This document shows positions 1 to 9,552 of a DNA stretch of 64,000 nucleotides, piece by piece. The notes below the pieces were generated by a model. That model did not search any database and was not told the DNA's origin. It was given only the letters and a program-made list of their open reading frames with translations. Origin of the DNA: Symsagittifera roscoffensis. Its lineage: Eukaryota; Xenacoelomorpha; Acoela; Convolutidae. The first letter of the stretch is position 1. Each line of letters begins with the position of its first letter. Location of the stretch: the NCBI RefSeq assembly GCF_963678635.1, contig NC_087065.1:6099209-6163208 (forward strand), given 5' to 3'. The position numbers and the translations under genes are program-made.

Positions 1-12
1 CAATCTAAAAAC

Positions 13-644
13 ATGTACGATATTTGTCTAACAGAGACATGGTTAACTGAAAATGTGACGACAGGAGCAATATTTCTTGACAAATTTAACATCTATAGTA
101 ATGACAGGCAAAGCGTTAACGGCAAATCAAAACACGGAGGTGTTATAATTGGGATAAACCACGAAATACCTCACTACTGCATACCCTTAACTTTCAATGA
201 CTGCCTAATAGTCAAGCTCTTGATCAAAAACCCCGTCATTATAGCTTGCATATACTGTGCCCCCAAAGGAAACAAATACCGCTGGTCGTCAAAAACCCTA
301 TTGAGTTTTCTGTATTTTATTAGGAAAAACAAATAAAATTAAATGTAAGAAACGTGATGATTACTGGAGACATCAACTTTGCTCAAACAGACTGGTCGAC
401 CCTAATCTCCTCTGATGAAGACGAACAGGCCTTCCTGGACGCTCTTGCAGAATTTAACTTCGAACAAATGATAACGGGAAAAGAAAAAGTACAACTAGAC
501 GTTATACTCTGCAACCACCCAGATTTGTTAACTCTCGTGAAAAAAGACAATAGACTCACATCCTTGTTTAAAACGGATCATCCTCGTTACCATGCAAAAC
601 TCAACCTAATTTTAAAAATGATTACATCAGAGAAAAAGAATTAA
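13..644 (+). pseudogene. LINE apurinic endonuclease domain, broken
   Basis: Two consecutive open stretches (13-336 and 354-644) in different frames encode the second half of an APE-type endonuclease, which nicks target DNA for target-primed reverse transcription. Visible motifs are LTETWL near the start, a GDIN motif at about 364, LDVILCNHPD and a terminal TDHPRYH block corresponding to the catalytic SDH motif. The upstream half would lie before the window. A frameshift between 336 and 354 separates the halves. Confidence 0.8.
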
Positions 645-1168
645 ATGACCGCAATGGCTTCCAGGGATTCTCATTCTCGAAAGCAAACTGGGACGAAATA
701 AATCAATACATCAATGAAAACTCATTTAACCCATACTGCTACAGCAATGTTGATCTAATGAATGAACTGTGGTACACTTGGCTACTTTACATAATCGAAA
801 AGCACATTTCCAGGAAAACAAAACATCGAAGTTCTCTGGCACCTTGGGTAACATCTGAAACATCAAATTCAAAATTAAGGATACAATGCGCAGAAAATGT
901 GAAAACGTGACCGAACGTCAGTTAGACAAACTGAAAACATTTAATAAACACCTCGAGTTAAACTTAAGCGAAGACTAAAGAACATACGAAGAAAACTTAT
1001 TTGTTGATGGTAACTTCTCAAAATTGCAAAAAATACTTTAAAAGTATTCGAAAAACAGATACAAGCCCAGGTGAAGTCTACCTGGATGATCAAAGAGCTA
1101 CATCAAATACCGATATAACCAATTTGTTTAATTAATACTTTCAGTCAGTTTTTAGCCACTCCCTCTAT
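645..1168 (+). pseudogene. LINE endonuclease-RT linker, frameshifted
   Basis: No long ORF, but translation around 720-870 gives the linker typical of Jockey/CR1 elements, including LMNELWYTWLLYIIEKHI and a SSLAPWVTSE block. The reading frame then breaks repeatedly before the RT domain. No separate gene is seen here. Confidence 0.65.
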
Positions 1169-2801
1169 GTGGGCGAGAATAACCCATCTCATGAATGTAA
1201 AATAGCGAATCACCATTTTACCACAACGGAAAACGAAAAAATCCTTGAAAACTTGGATATCAACAAAGCCAAAGGACCTGATAACCTAGAAAACACTCTT
1301 TTGAAAAAACTAAGCTGTTCTATCTCTAAATCTCTGTATCTACTTTTTAACACAATTGCTAATAAATGTGTTTTTCCGTCAACATGGAAAATAAGCGAAA
1401 TTGATCCTATCTTCAAATCTCCCTCTTTGAAGATAGGATCAATTTCGCTTATTTTCCATGTTGACGGAAGAACACATTTATTAGCAATTGCATTTCCTTT
1501 CACATACATTTCCAAACAATTTGTCTCAAACTACCGACCAATAAGTTTGCTAACGGTTATCTCAAAGGTGTTAGAAAAATTTATTTTCGATAAAATGATT
1601 TCATCAGTAAAATTTAGCATCTCAAACTCACAACACGGCTTCCGACAAAAACGATCTACTGTTACAAACCTCATTGAGTATCTCCATGAGGTATATACTT
1701 ACTATGATAATATCGAAGCAAATTACCTGGCTTGCCTCGACCTAGATTTCCAAAAGACATTCGACAAGGTGAACCACGCAATGATAATTGAAAAAATTAG
1801 GAGCTTTGGTTTCACAGACAATGTTTAAAGCTACTAAGAAATTATCTAACAGATAGAAAACAAACCGTTCGCATTGGACAATCAGTGTCCGAGCCATCAC
1901 CAGTACACAGAGGTGTGCCTCAGGGGTCAATTCTCGGACCTTTGATGTTTATTCTCTATATTAATGACCTACCAGATTGTGCAATGTCAGCAAGTTTTGG
2001 CTACGCAGACGATTACAAAATTGTTTGCAATGACCCAATAATTTTAAATATCGATGCGAAGAGAATTTGGAATTGGTGTGTAAAAAAATTCTATGTGTGA
2101 AAGGAAATGCAAAAATTGAAGTAAAGGGAACTGTTCTTGAAGAAACAGCAGAAATGAAAGATTTAGGTCTTATAATCACTGGCACATTAAGTAGGTCTGA
2201 AAATGCTACAAATAGATCTGCCAAAGCTCTGAACGCATTATCCTCTGTGAAAAGAAACATCTCCAAAATAACAACAAAAGCCATGAAATTAAAATCATAT
2301 GTTGCACCTATTGTAAGTTATGGCTCATCATTATGGAAACCCTCAAAAAGAGATCTCAAAATAATTGAAAGTGTACAAAAGAAAGCAACAGCATGGATAT
2401 TGAGTCCAACTCAAGAATACAAAGATTGATTGATTTCCGTACATATCCTTCCTCTGTCACTTTATCATGAACTAGACATTCCACTGCTACTGCACAAAAT
2501 CCTAACTGGAAAAACTGACCTACTATGGAAAAAATTCATAAGAGTTAAGGAAAAAGGACAAACAAGATATGCGAGTATAAAAAAATACGAAAGCAAGCAC
2601 TTTCGACTGCAAAAATCAGAATCTGACTTTTTCCTGAGAGCCTGCAATATTACGTACGCCTTGAATGAACACCTCAAATTCGATATCCTGGAGCACGAAA
2701 ACATAAAAGAACTAATAACGAATGTTGTTTTCTGGAGATGTTTTAAAGAAAATTCAACAAAAACGATCCATGCTCGTGGAGAATTGACTGCCGATGCATG
2801 A
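1169..2801 (+). pseudogene. LINE reverse transcriptase, frameshifted
   Basis: Four successive ORF pieces (1169-1828, 1885-2100, 2067-2429, 2430-2801) form one RT and its C-terminal region. Seen in order: NYRPISLL, QHGFRQKRST, a DFQKTFDKV block with the first catalytic Asp, GVPQGSILGP, and the YADD active site near 2005. The piece after YADD is the thumb and C-terminal region. Frame changes near 1828, 2090 and 2429 prevent a full product. A 64-bp inverted duplication at 1354-1489 adds foreign residues between the PIFK and NYRPISLL motifs without breaking the frame. Confidence 0.88.
1354..1489. repeat. Near-perfect 64-bp fold-back in the LINE RT
   Basis: Arms 1354-1417 and 1426-1489 are reverse complements with one mismatch and an 8-nt loop. 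The left arm is genuine RT coding sequence; the right arm is its inverted copy inserted in the middle of the domain, and the ORF stays open through it. Confidence 0.95.
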
Positions 2802-2927
2802 ACTGTAAAACTAGTTTAGAAACTAAACTTTTAAAACTGTAAAACTAAACTTTTAAAACTTTTGATTTGACAAAAACTGAAAGGGAGCTAACTCCCTAGG
2901 ATTTATTTTTCCTAAATTCTTGTTTAC

Positions 2928-2930
<3 letters not shown>

Positions 2931-2975
<45 letters not shown>
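2931..2975 (+). repeat. (ATT)n microsatellite, LINE 3' tail
   Basis: About fifteen uninterrupted TAT/ATT triplets directly after the LINE 3' UTR. Simple-repeat tails like this are common at the 3' ends of CR1/RTE-type LINEs. Confidence 0.95.
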
Positions 2976-3135
2976 GCGTTTAAAAAAAGGAAAATAACCG
3001 ACAGAAGCCAGGATGAAAACCAAGAACCCAAAAATATGAGTAATTTTTTTAAAATTAAATACCACCTAAAACAGTTTTTACCAGTTATCGCAAGGGTAAT
3101 GACCATTGAACAAGAAAAAATTTATTTCCGCTTTG

Positions 3136-3750
3136 TCAATCACTTTCACCGAAAGTCATTTTATATAAACTAATCGATACACAGCTACTTATTTTTTCAG
3201 AATGAATTGCAGCAGCATCAACGCTATAAGTCTTTCGTTTTTCATTCGTTATGTCAACAAATCTGAAATTCTGATTCTGTAGCTCAAAAAGTTCTGCCCT
3301 TCTCGTATTTTCTTTAATTTCGATTTCAATACGGAACGTTTCTGGCCGAAAGGAAGAAGTTGTTTCGAAATTTTGGTTGAGCTTTAAAATACACCATTGA
3401 AACAAGCTTTGGAGACGGGTCAAATCATTATACGTATCTTTTAGGTCATCCATTCCAATAGTCAGCTGCTCAATGGGTTTTCCTGACTTACAGACAGAGA
3501 TAATACAAAAAGATTTCAACAAATTGTGTTTAATCAACGGCAGAGTGTTTTCAATGCAGGTAGTGATATATGTCTCGATTTCCTTGAACCTGATTCTATG
3601 AACTATGGCACCGTATTTACTGCGTTTGCTGAAGATACCTCGTGGGTAAACGTTACTTAGGAAGAGAAATTGGTTTACAGACACATCGAGAAAAGCTGCT
3701 ATTTCATTTACTAGAAGTTTGTCAACTGCTTTTTCTGAGGGTTTCGCCAT
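3136..3750 (-). CDS. MAD2L2: MAD2L2 / REV7 HORMA-domain protein
   Basis: A complete single-exon ORF of 204 residues, close to the usual size of MAD2L2 (about 211 in human). REV7 is the HORMA adaptor that links REV3 and REV1 in translesion polymerase zeta, works in shieldin, and regulates APC/C. The N-terminal third is diagnostic: VNQFLFLSNVYPRGIF followed by SKRSKYG aligns with the vertebrate VYPxGIFxKRKKYN block, then an acidic helix and the LPLI segment. The C-terminal seat-belt region is more divergent. Start: ATG at 3748-3750. On the minus strand it is preceded by a T-rich tract and CAG five nt upstream, an acceptor-like site. An AATAAA hexamer lies about 12 nt past the stop, implying a very short 3' UTR. 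The gene is wedged between a dead LINE and LTR debris. Being intronless it could be a retrocopy, but the frame is intact and no poly(A) tail is seen. Confidence 0.9.
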   Translation of the reverse strand: MAKPSEKAVDKLLVNEIAAFLDVSVNQFLFLSNVYPRGIFSKRSKYGAIVHRIRFKEIETYITTCIENTLPLIKHNLLKSFCIISVCKSGKPIEQLTIGMDDLKDTYNDLTRLQSLFQWCILKLNQNFETTSSFRPETFRIEIEIKENTRRAELFELQNQNFRFVDITNEKRKTYSVDAAAIHSEKISSCVSISLYKMTFGESD

Positions 3751-3854
3751 GCTCTCTGGTTAAAACAAAAATAAAAACATTTTCGAACTCTGCCCGGGCT
3801 GATATCATTAAAGAAATTTCGAAAGGAATTTGCAGAAACTTTATCACGGCAATT

Positions 3855-4710
3855 TGTGACATTCGACCAGAATGGTCAAAATGCAATTTCGCATTAGAAT
3901 TTTTATTGGAACATCTAACCGAGAAGATTGATGGTTTTTATGATTTAGTGACGTTAATTGAACGATCAGACAAATCGGGAAGGGTTAGTTTTGACTGACA
4001 TGCTAATTTTTAAATTTTCGATTTGGACGTGAAAGACACGTAAACTTTTATTATTTCGCTTACACTGAAAGTGCGGAATCAGAACGAGAGAATTCTAAGT
4101 GACAACAACGTAAAAGCGACAACGATTGAGATTGTGATTAGAAATTGTCAGAAAACACTCCGAGTTGTAACGATTTTCCCGCTACAATCGTTACTGAGCA
4201 GTTCACGAGTACTAGGAAGGGTGTTGGGACGACGTTTCCAGCCTTCCCAGAAGAAATAAGATCGTTATTGCTCCGCATTCCAGAATCTGGAAGGGTCTCT
4301 GGAGAGAACAGTAACTCGTTATTTTAACAACTTTTAGCTTCCCGGATTGTCTTGAGTTGAATTTAATTAATACCAAGTTCGTTTTCAGATCATGAGAAGC
4401 TAGAGGTTGGGGGAAAGGGTTGATCCATATTCGGTGGAGATGAGTTTTATCTACTGAACAAAAACGATAGTACTATAATAAATAAGTAGTAGCCCTGTTT
4501 TTAGGAGTGACCTCGTGGTCTGGGGATACTCAGACCCAGCCAAGAGCTCACTATTTTTGCATATAATTAAGTTAATCAGAGCGTTCTGATCGAAGCCGGA
4601 AACAGTAACACTTTTTTGTCGACCCGATGTTAGAAAGACCACCAAAAGAACTGGCTTTGGCAGAGACGGTGAAAAGCATGTGAAGTTGTATTTGGACGCT
4701 AGCCAGTCGT
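3855..4710 (+). repeat. Inverted, 5'-truncated gypsy LTR
   Basis: Begins with TGTGACATTCGACCAGAATG, the reverse complement of the 3' edge of the LTR at 4956-5857, and runs backwards through that LTR (GTCGACCCGATGTTAGAAAG near 4620). It stops about 60 bp short of the other LTR end at the CCAGTCGT boundary. It therefore belongs to an element in the opposite orientation to the two gypsy elements here. With 4956-5857 it forms a large imperfect palindrome. Confidence 0.85.
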
Positions 4711-4840
4711 TGTAATACTCGCCCATATACTACACAGCGACGGAGCGTAGGAAAAGTACCTATTGACGACTGGCAGGCGTCAGTTACCTTAATTCTACTC
4801 GTTTTTCACCGTCTCGACCTTGCCAGTTAATTTTCTTGTC
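4711..4840 (-). repeat. LTR head fragment of the element-C type
   Basis: Starts TGTAATACTCGCCC and matches the first about 130 bp of the LTR at 40421 (shared ACTACACAGCGACGGAGCGT). It joins directly onto an A-type LTR head at 4841, so two LTR subfamilies have recombined here. Confidence 0.8.
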
Positions 4841-4955
4841 TGTAACATTCGCCCGGAAGTACATATCGACGGAAAATAAAGCAAGGCCCTAAAACGACTG
4901 GCCAACGTCTAAACAGATCTTTACACGCTTTTAACGGTCTCTACCAAAGCCAGTT
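4841..4955 (-). repeat. Tandem copy of the A-type LTR head
   Basis: TGTAACATTCGCCCGGAAG at 4841 is repeated at 4956. The 115-bp unit between them (with CGACTGGCCAACGTCTAAA) is a direct duplication of the LTR terminus. Confidence 0.85.
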
Positions 4956-5857
4956 TGTAACATTCGCCCGGAAGATTTATATCGACGGAAAATAAAGCTA
5001 GGTCCTAAGACGACTGGCCAACGTCTAAAGAGAGCTTTACATGCTTTTCACCGTCTCTACCAAGCCAAATCTTTTGGTGGTCTTTCTAACATCGGGTCGA
5101 CAAAAACGTTACTGCTTTCGGCTTCGGTCAAAACACTCAGATTAACTTAATTACATGCAGAAATAGTGAGCTCATGGCTGGGTCTCAGTATGCCCAGACC
5201 ACGAGGTCACTCCTAAAATCAGGGCTACTACTGTTTATTGTATTACTATTGTTTTTGTTCAGTAGATAAAATCAACATCTCCATCGAAGATGGATCAACC
5301 CTTTGCCCCAACTCTTAGCTTCTCATCCTAGCAAAATGAATTCAGATGTTAATTAAATTCAACTCAGGACATGATAGGGAAGCTAAAAGTTTGTATAAAA
5401 TGCTATGAGTTTCAGTCCAGAGACCCCTCCGGATTCCTGAATCCGAGGAAATAAGACCTCTATTTCCCTCCCGGAAGGCTGTTTTCTACCCTTCACCGTT
5501 GTTCGCAACGGCCTTGCAACTATTGTAGCGACACAATAATTGCAACTCGGAACGGTCTCTGCTTTTTCTGCTCGTCTCCAATTCCGATTCTAAGTTTTTT
5601 CGTTGTTATCGTCGCAACTACTGTTGTGTTTGTGTTTCCTTTTGATTTTTCTGCCAAAATGGCCGTTTCTTACGTTTCTCAGAAGTATGACGTCATACTT
5701 CGAAAATTTAAAAAAATTGAAACACCAGAATATTCTAGCCTTCACAGTTTGGCTAATCGTTCCAATAACACTGCTAATCCTTCAAAACTGCTAATTCGGA
5801 AGATAAGCTGCTAAAATTTTGAATCTGTATTTTCGTCCATTCTGGTCGAATGTCACA
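4956..5857 (-). repeat. 3' LTR of element A
   Basis: 902 bp with short inverted ends (TGTAACATTCG at 4956, CGAATGTCACA ending 5857). Matches the direct copy at 25823-26701 along its whole length. On the minus strand an AATAAA hexamer is present at 5234-5239, a candidate polyadenylation signal. Confidence 0.9.
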
Positions 5858-5870
5858 TACTCCCCGGACA
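5858..5870 (-). promoter_or_regulatory. Polypurine-tract-like primer site
   Basis: On the minus strand TGTCCGGGGAG plus TA abuts the 3' LTR, the position of the plus-strand primer in LTR elements. The same motif abuts the truncated LTR at 27492-27502. It also recurs inside the element (see findings). Confidence 0.6.
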
Positions 5871-6710
5871 GTCCGGTCAATGTCCCCATTGAGTCTCGCA
5901 AAATTCGTAAAATTGGTACAATGTCATCGAAGAGAATTTACAAAATGCACGAAATTACTTTTATCTACGTCATATCGACTCACTGCAGAATATAAATGGC
6001 ACCATACTACATTGCTATAGCCTTCTAAATTATCTCACTGATCTGCACTTTGAGGATATGACCTAAGATAAAACATTTTTTCTGACTTCCAACGTCAACG
6101 CCCTGAATTAAAACTTTTTCTCCTAGGTTTTTAAAAGGTGTTAGTTTGCAGGACAGTTCTGCCAACCAACAAGCTAAAATTATCCTACCATGCTTCTTCC
6201 CTTCGGAAATTTTAGTTGTTATTGTCCTGAATATTAAAATTAAGAAACTCTGTGGTTAGAAAGAACAATGAAACAATCTCCCTCTTCAAGAGATTACCCA
6301 AGCCTTTCATGTCACCACAAAGTGATCAGTTCTCCTAGTTGATTAAAAACAGTCATGCAGGCTTGAATATTTAAATATACTTTTTACTCAAGCCTTTCTA
6401 AATAAATAGTAAGTGTCTCTAAAGCCACTAACTAAAATCAAAATGCAAATTTATAAATGCAACAAATACTTTAATGTTCAAAACTCAACTAAATGTTTCA
6501 GTTTTCAATTACAACTTGGTTGCTTAGTTTTTCACTTGAGTTTTCTCACACACATAAAACAATTCTGAGTTTTAACTTCTTCTCTTTCATCACTCCTTTG
6601 TTTCTCTTCTTTTCGTCGTTTAGAAGTTCTAAAACTTCTAGATTCTTCTAATTTTCTTTCTTTTTGCTTCTTGTTCTTTCGACCATTTGTCAATGTTCCA
6701 TCTCTTCCTC
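5871..6710 (-). other. 3' non-coding region of element A
   Basis: AT-rich, no ORF of note. Its sequence is shared at over 90% by eye with 27503-28160, so it is a conserved part of this element lineage rather than host DNA. Confidence 0.75.
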
Positions 6711-8334
6711 CTATGACACTGACTCTGCACTTTCAGTTTCTGTGTCTTGCAACACATCGTTAGCTATTCTGACGCTGTTGGAAGCAGTCCTCCAACACTT
6801 CTGCTCTTCTAATCTCTGTTTACAACAAGGTAGGGGATCCACGTTAGATTCTCTGTTCCTGCAGAAGCTGTTGTGGAGACACAACGCCACGTTTCTCTCC
6901 AAATCTTCCTTCAACATCTCTTCCTTCTCCTTTCCACTACGTTCACTTGTCCTGGAAATTCTTTTTACAGCGGTGGTCATTGCATTCCGATGAGTCACGA
7001 AAACTTGCTTGAAAGCTCCTTGTATTCATTGGCACAGTGCAAACGGTCAGTACTGCACAGTTGAACTTCTGCCAGAGAGTAGTAAACAAGCACACCATCA
7101 TTGATTCCCATAGTGCTTCCTCCTCATCTGAACTTCTTGAGATGTTATTCGTTCCAACCGGGATCATCACATTGGGGATCCTCCCTGGATTCATTAGTTC
7201 CACCATCCGATATAGCTGGGCTATCGTCGCGCCTGCAAAGGCCATCACAGTGGTTACCCAAGAGGTCCTGAAATTCGAGAGTACTCTGACTAAGCTGTCT
7301 CCCAGTATCAGATCTGATGTCCCCAGTGGCGGTTGCTGCAGGTTTACTGCCGGGTTCCAGGTCGCTCGATTGAAGCAAGCTCTCGGATCTGTCTCCGGGA
7401 CTCCCGTGAAGTTATATCTCAACTGATTATTCTTTTGTACGTCTATTACTCGAGACACTTTCTTCGCTGGCATCTTCTGTATTCTTCTCTCTGGGGCCTT
7501 AGAGCTCCCTATTGGTGGCGTCGTGTCGCTAACTCCCTGTCTGATCACGGTTTGGGAGAGTCGTACTCTGCCCGTGTCGTCGATCATTCCATAGGGTGCA
7601 GTCACCCCGGAACCTTGTGCATTCTTGTTGGCGTCTAGTCGTCCAGCTGCCTCTATCAGCCTCTTCACCGTTTGTTCCACGACTTGGTCACCCAAGGTGT
7701 CACTAGGGTCCGGGATCGTCACTCGACCTGTTGTTGTCGGGAGTCTCGTTTCCGTTGTCTGACTCATCTCTCGAGGCGTCAAGAGCTCCATCGAGGACTG
7801 CCCACGAGAAATACTCCTTGCAGGTATCGCTTTTTCTTTGGCTGTAGTCAATGCCGCCCGGTCCGATCGCTCCTTGTAGTCCCGCCTCAAGCGTTCAATT
7901 TCATCACCCTGCTTTTTGTTGCAGTCTTCGAACAATTTCTTCCACATGTCTCTGTCGTCCTCCGTAATGAGCACGGTCTTAGTCACTTCATCCAGCTCTT
8001 TCCTGGTCCTTTCCAGCTCATCCTTCATCCCATCTAAATCTTGCATGGTTCGGTTTGTTTGAACCCCTTGTTCTTTTTTCGCCCTCTTTGGTGGCACAGC
8101 TGCTCTCAGTGGTGAACTAGACGAGGCAGCCTCGCTGTTCATTTCTTGATGCATTCTCGTCAGCCCAGGCTTGGGTTTGGAGGGCAAAGGCTTTTCACCT
8201 GGTTGATAAGTCCTAGAACTTCCCAATCCAGGCTCATTCGCCAAGTCACTCCCTGAGAGCGCCCCGTTTCTCCACCTCTTCACTCTCATGTTCGGGCGGT
8301 CTAGTACTCCCCTCTCTCCGTATGCTGCCATCAA
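6711..8334 (-). pseudogene. SGNH/GDSL-type hydrolase-like ORF after integrase (3' frameshift)
   Basis: One open frame 8334-6943 (ATG at 8331), then a second frame 6998-6711 holding the tail. The N-terminal half is charged and low-complexity with a coiled coil at about residues 95-150. The C-terminal part has SGNH-family blocks: LILGDSLVRVL with the candidate nucleophile Ser347 (block I), an AGATI block with Gly368 (block II), and IPVGTNNI at 392-399 (block III, GxND-like). These enzymes hydrolyse esters or acetyl groups. The terminal DxxH block is not visible. A 1-nt frame change near 7000-7030 separates the domain from a Lys/Glu-rich tail that element C keeps in the same reading frame as its own THRNA motif. 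Some CR1 LINEs carry esterase domains; finding one here, behind a gypsy integrase and macro domain, is unusual. The fold is inferred from motifs only. Confidence 0.72.
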
Positions 8335-8525
8335 TAGGACTTCCGTGGGACGGTCCCCACGGTTGTCATACCCAAGGTGTTTATCAGGGCGGTCAGCAAC
8401 ATGACTACCTCTGGGTCCTCCAGAGCGAAGTCTCGATCCATTAGCCGACGATAGATCGCATCTAACATCGGTCCTACATATGCCTCTGCCAGGTCCATCA
8501 ATTCATCCAAGTTGAAATTAATCAT
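8331..8525 (-). CDS. 64-residue ORF overlapping the SGNH ORF start
   Basis: ATG at 8523-8525, product MINFNLDELMDLAEAYVGP onward, acidic and helix-forming. Its TGA stop overlaps the ATG of the next ORF (TGATG), an arrangement that allows termination-reinitiation. It could instead be the true N-terminus of the SGNH protein separated by a frameshift. No family recognised. Confidence 0.5.
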   Translation of the reverse strand: MINFNLDELMDLAEAYVGPMLDAIYRRLMDRDFALEDPEVVMLLTALINTLGMTTVGTVPRKSY

Positions 8526-8929
8526 TCTGTTCTTCAGGTTGGATTTGATTTGATTCGATTTGATTTGATTCCAAGGTTTGACTCAAGTGAGCAATTAAAC
8601 GATCAATCAGGATCTAGAAAATAGGTCACGAATATCACACTTGTCAGTCTCACCTTAACTTCTCATTAAACTTCATTTAAAAACAGTCAGATAAAAGATT
8701 TTGATCCTAAAACTAATTACAATCAATCGGTCTCTAAAATTTTGGAATTCGACCTAAGATTGGACAGTCCAAACTTTGGATCTATTCCTAAGATTGTTAT
8801 TCAGTTGTTCGTGGTCACTAACCAATTCTTACCCAAGATCTTGATAACATAACCATAACATAACATAACACACATATCACACACTACATAATCTAGTCTA
8901 ACACCCTCTTGCACGTCACTCACCCTCTT
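8526..8929 (-). other. Non-coding spacer between macro and SGNH ORFs
   Basis: AT-rich, without a convincing ORF. Contains a TTTGATT-type short repeat at about 8546-8572 and an imperfect AACATAACATAAC repeat near 8860. It could house a promoter or splice acceptor for the downstream ORF, but nothing decisive is visible. Confidence 0.5.
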
Positions 8930-9491
8930 ACTTAAGTAATTTTTCTTATGTAAATATACTTGTATATTAGTATCAGAGAAGATTACATGTATGAGCGCGT
9001 ATAGTTCTCGAGGATGCAGTCGTCCTCTGTTCGGGTCGTACACTGGGAAGCGAAAGCTCCTTCACATCCCTTTCTACGAGGAAGTCTCTCAACCTCGTCA
9101 AAGACAAGACTAGGTTCTCTGGGTCCATGTGCTGCTTCTCCGTCGCCCTCGTCACCAAGAAGCATAGGTATTTTCCCGGTATCTGTGACGCCGCCGGAGG
9201 TAAGGCTGCTACGCCCCCTACTTCTGGTCTTTGCTTCCAAAGAAATTCTATGTTTTTATATTCTCTCCTAAAATCTGCTGCTAAGGCTGTCTTTAAACTC
9301 ATGTCTGCTGTGATTGCTATTGCACATGTTCTTTCCGTGAGTATGGAATCGCTGTCTGTTAGTATTATGCTACTTGAATATTCATTTGGTAAGTTAAAAT
9401 ATGACTCAACTACCCTCCCTATGTCAGGTTTCTTATGTTCTTCGCCTGTTTCTGCTTCTATGTTTCCTGTTTCTCTTGCTATTCTTATTTT
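8930..9491 (-). pseudogene. Macro domain (TARG1/Poa1-like ADP-ribose hydrolase), one frameshift
   Basis: Open from a TAA at 9492-9494 to about 9040, continuing in another frame to about 8930. Macro domains bind or hydrolyse ADP-ribose; the TARG1/Poa1 branch removes ADP-ribose from acidic residues or dephosphorylates ADP-ribose 1''-phosphate. The core matches that branch: CAIAITADMSLKTALAADF (like the human CISED-RMGAGIA-FKK region), PEVGGVAALPP (GEVAVL), KYLCFLVTRATEKQ (RYIYYLITKK), then the ENLVLSLTRLRDFLV helix and KELSLPSV (DLSMPRI). After the frame change the expected GCGxDR loop is replaced by YDPNRGRLHP, followed by VIFSDTNIQVYLHKK. The missing Gly-Cys-Gly-x-Asp may mean altered or lost catalysis. 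It lies between integrase and the SGNH ORF. Confidence 0.78.
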
Positions 9492-9552
9492 TTATTATCA
9501 AGTTTTCAGTGTGGATAAGTCCTACCCCCACTCCCCGGACAAAAATATCCAT

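Larger units (their letters stand above)
1..2975 (+). mobile_element. Degenerate LINE (Jockey/CR1-like), 3' part
   Basis: Non-LTR retrotransposon cut by the window edge. Remains of an APE-type endonuclease (13-644), an endonuclease-RT linker and a reverse transcriptase (1169-2801) lie in the usual order. They are followed by a short 3' UTR and an (ATT)n tail at 2931-2975, a typical 3' end for this group. Several frameshifts and a fold-back insertion show it is dead. Superfamily is assigned from the motifs LTETWL, GDIN, VPQGS and YADD; the exact clade is not determined. Confidence 0.9.

Noticed and set aside
3642-3998. 118-residue plus-strand ORF next to MAD2L2
   Set aside because: Its first part is antisense to MAD2L2 and its second half is inverted LTR sequence from 3855 onwards.
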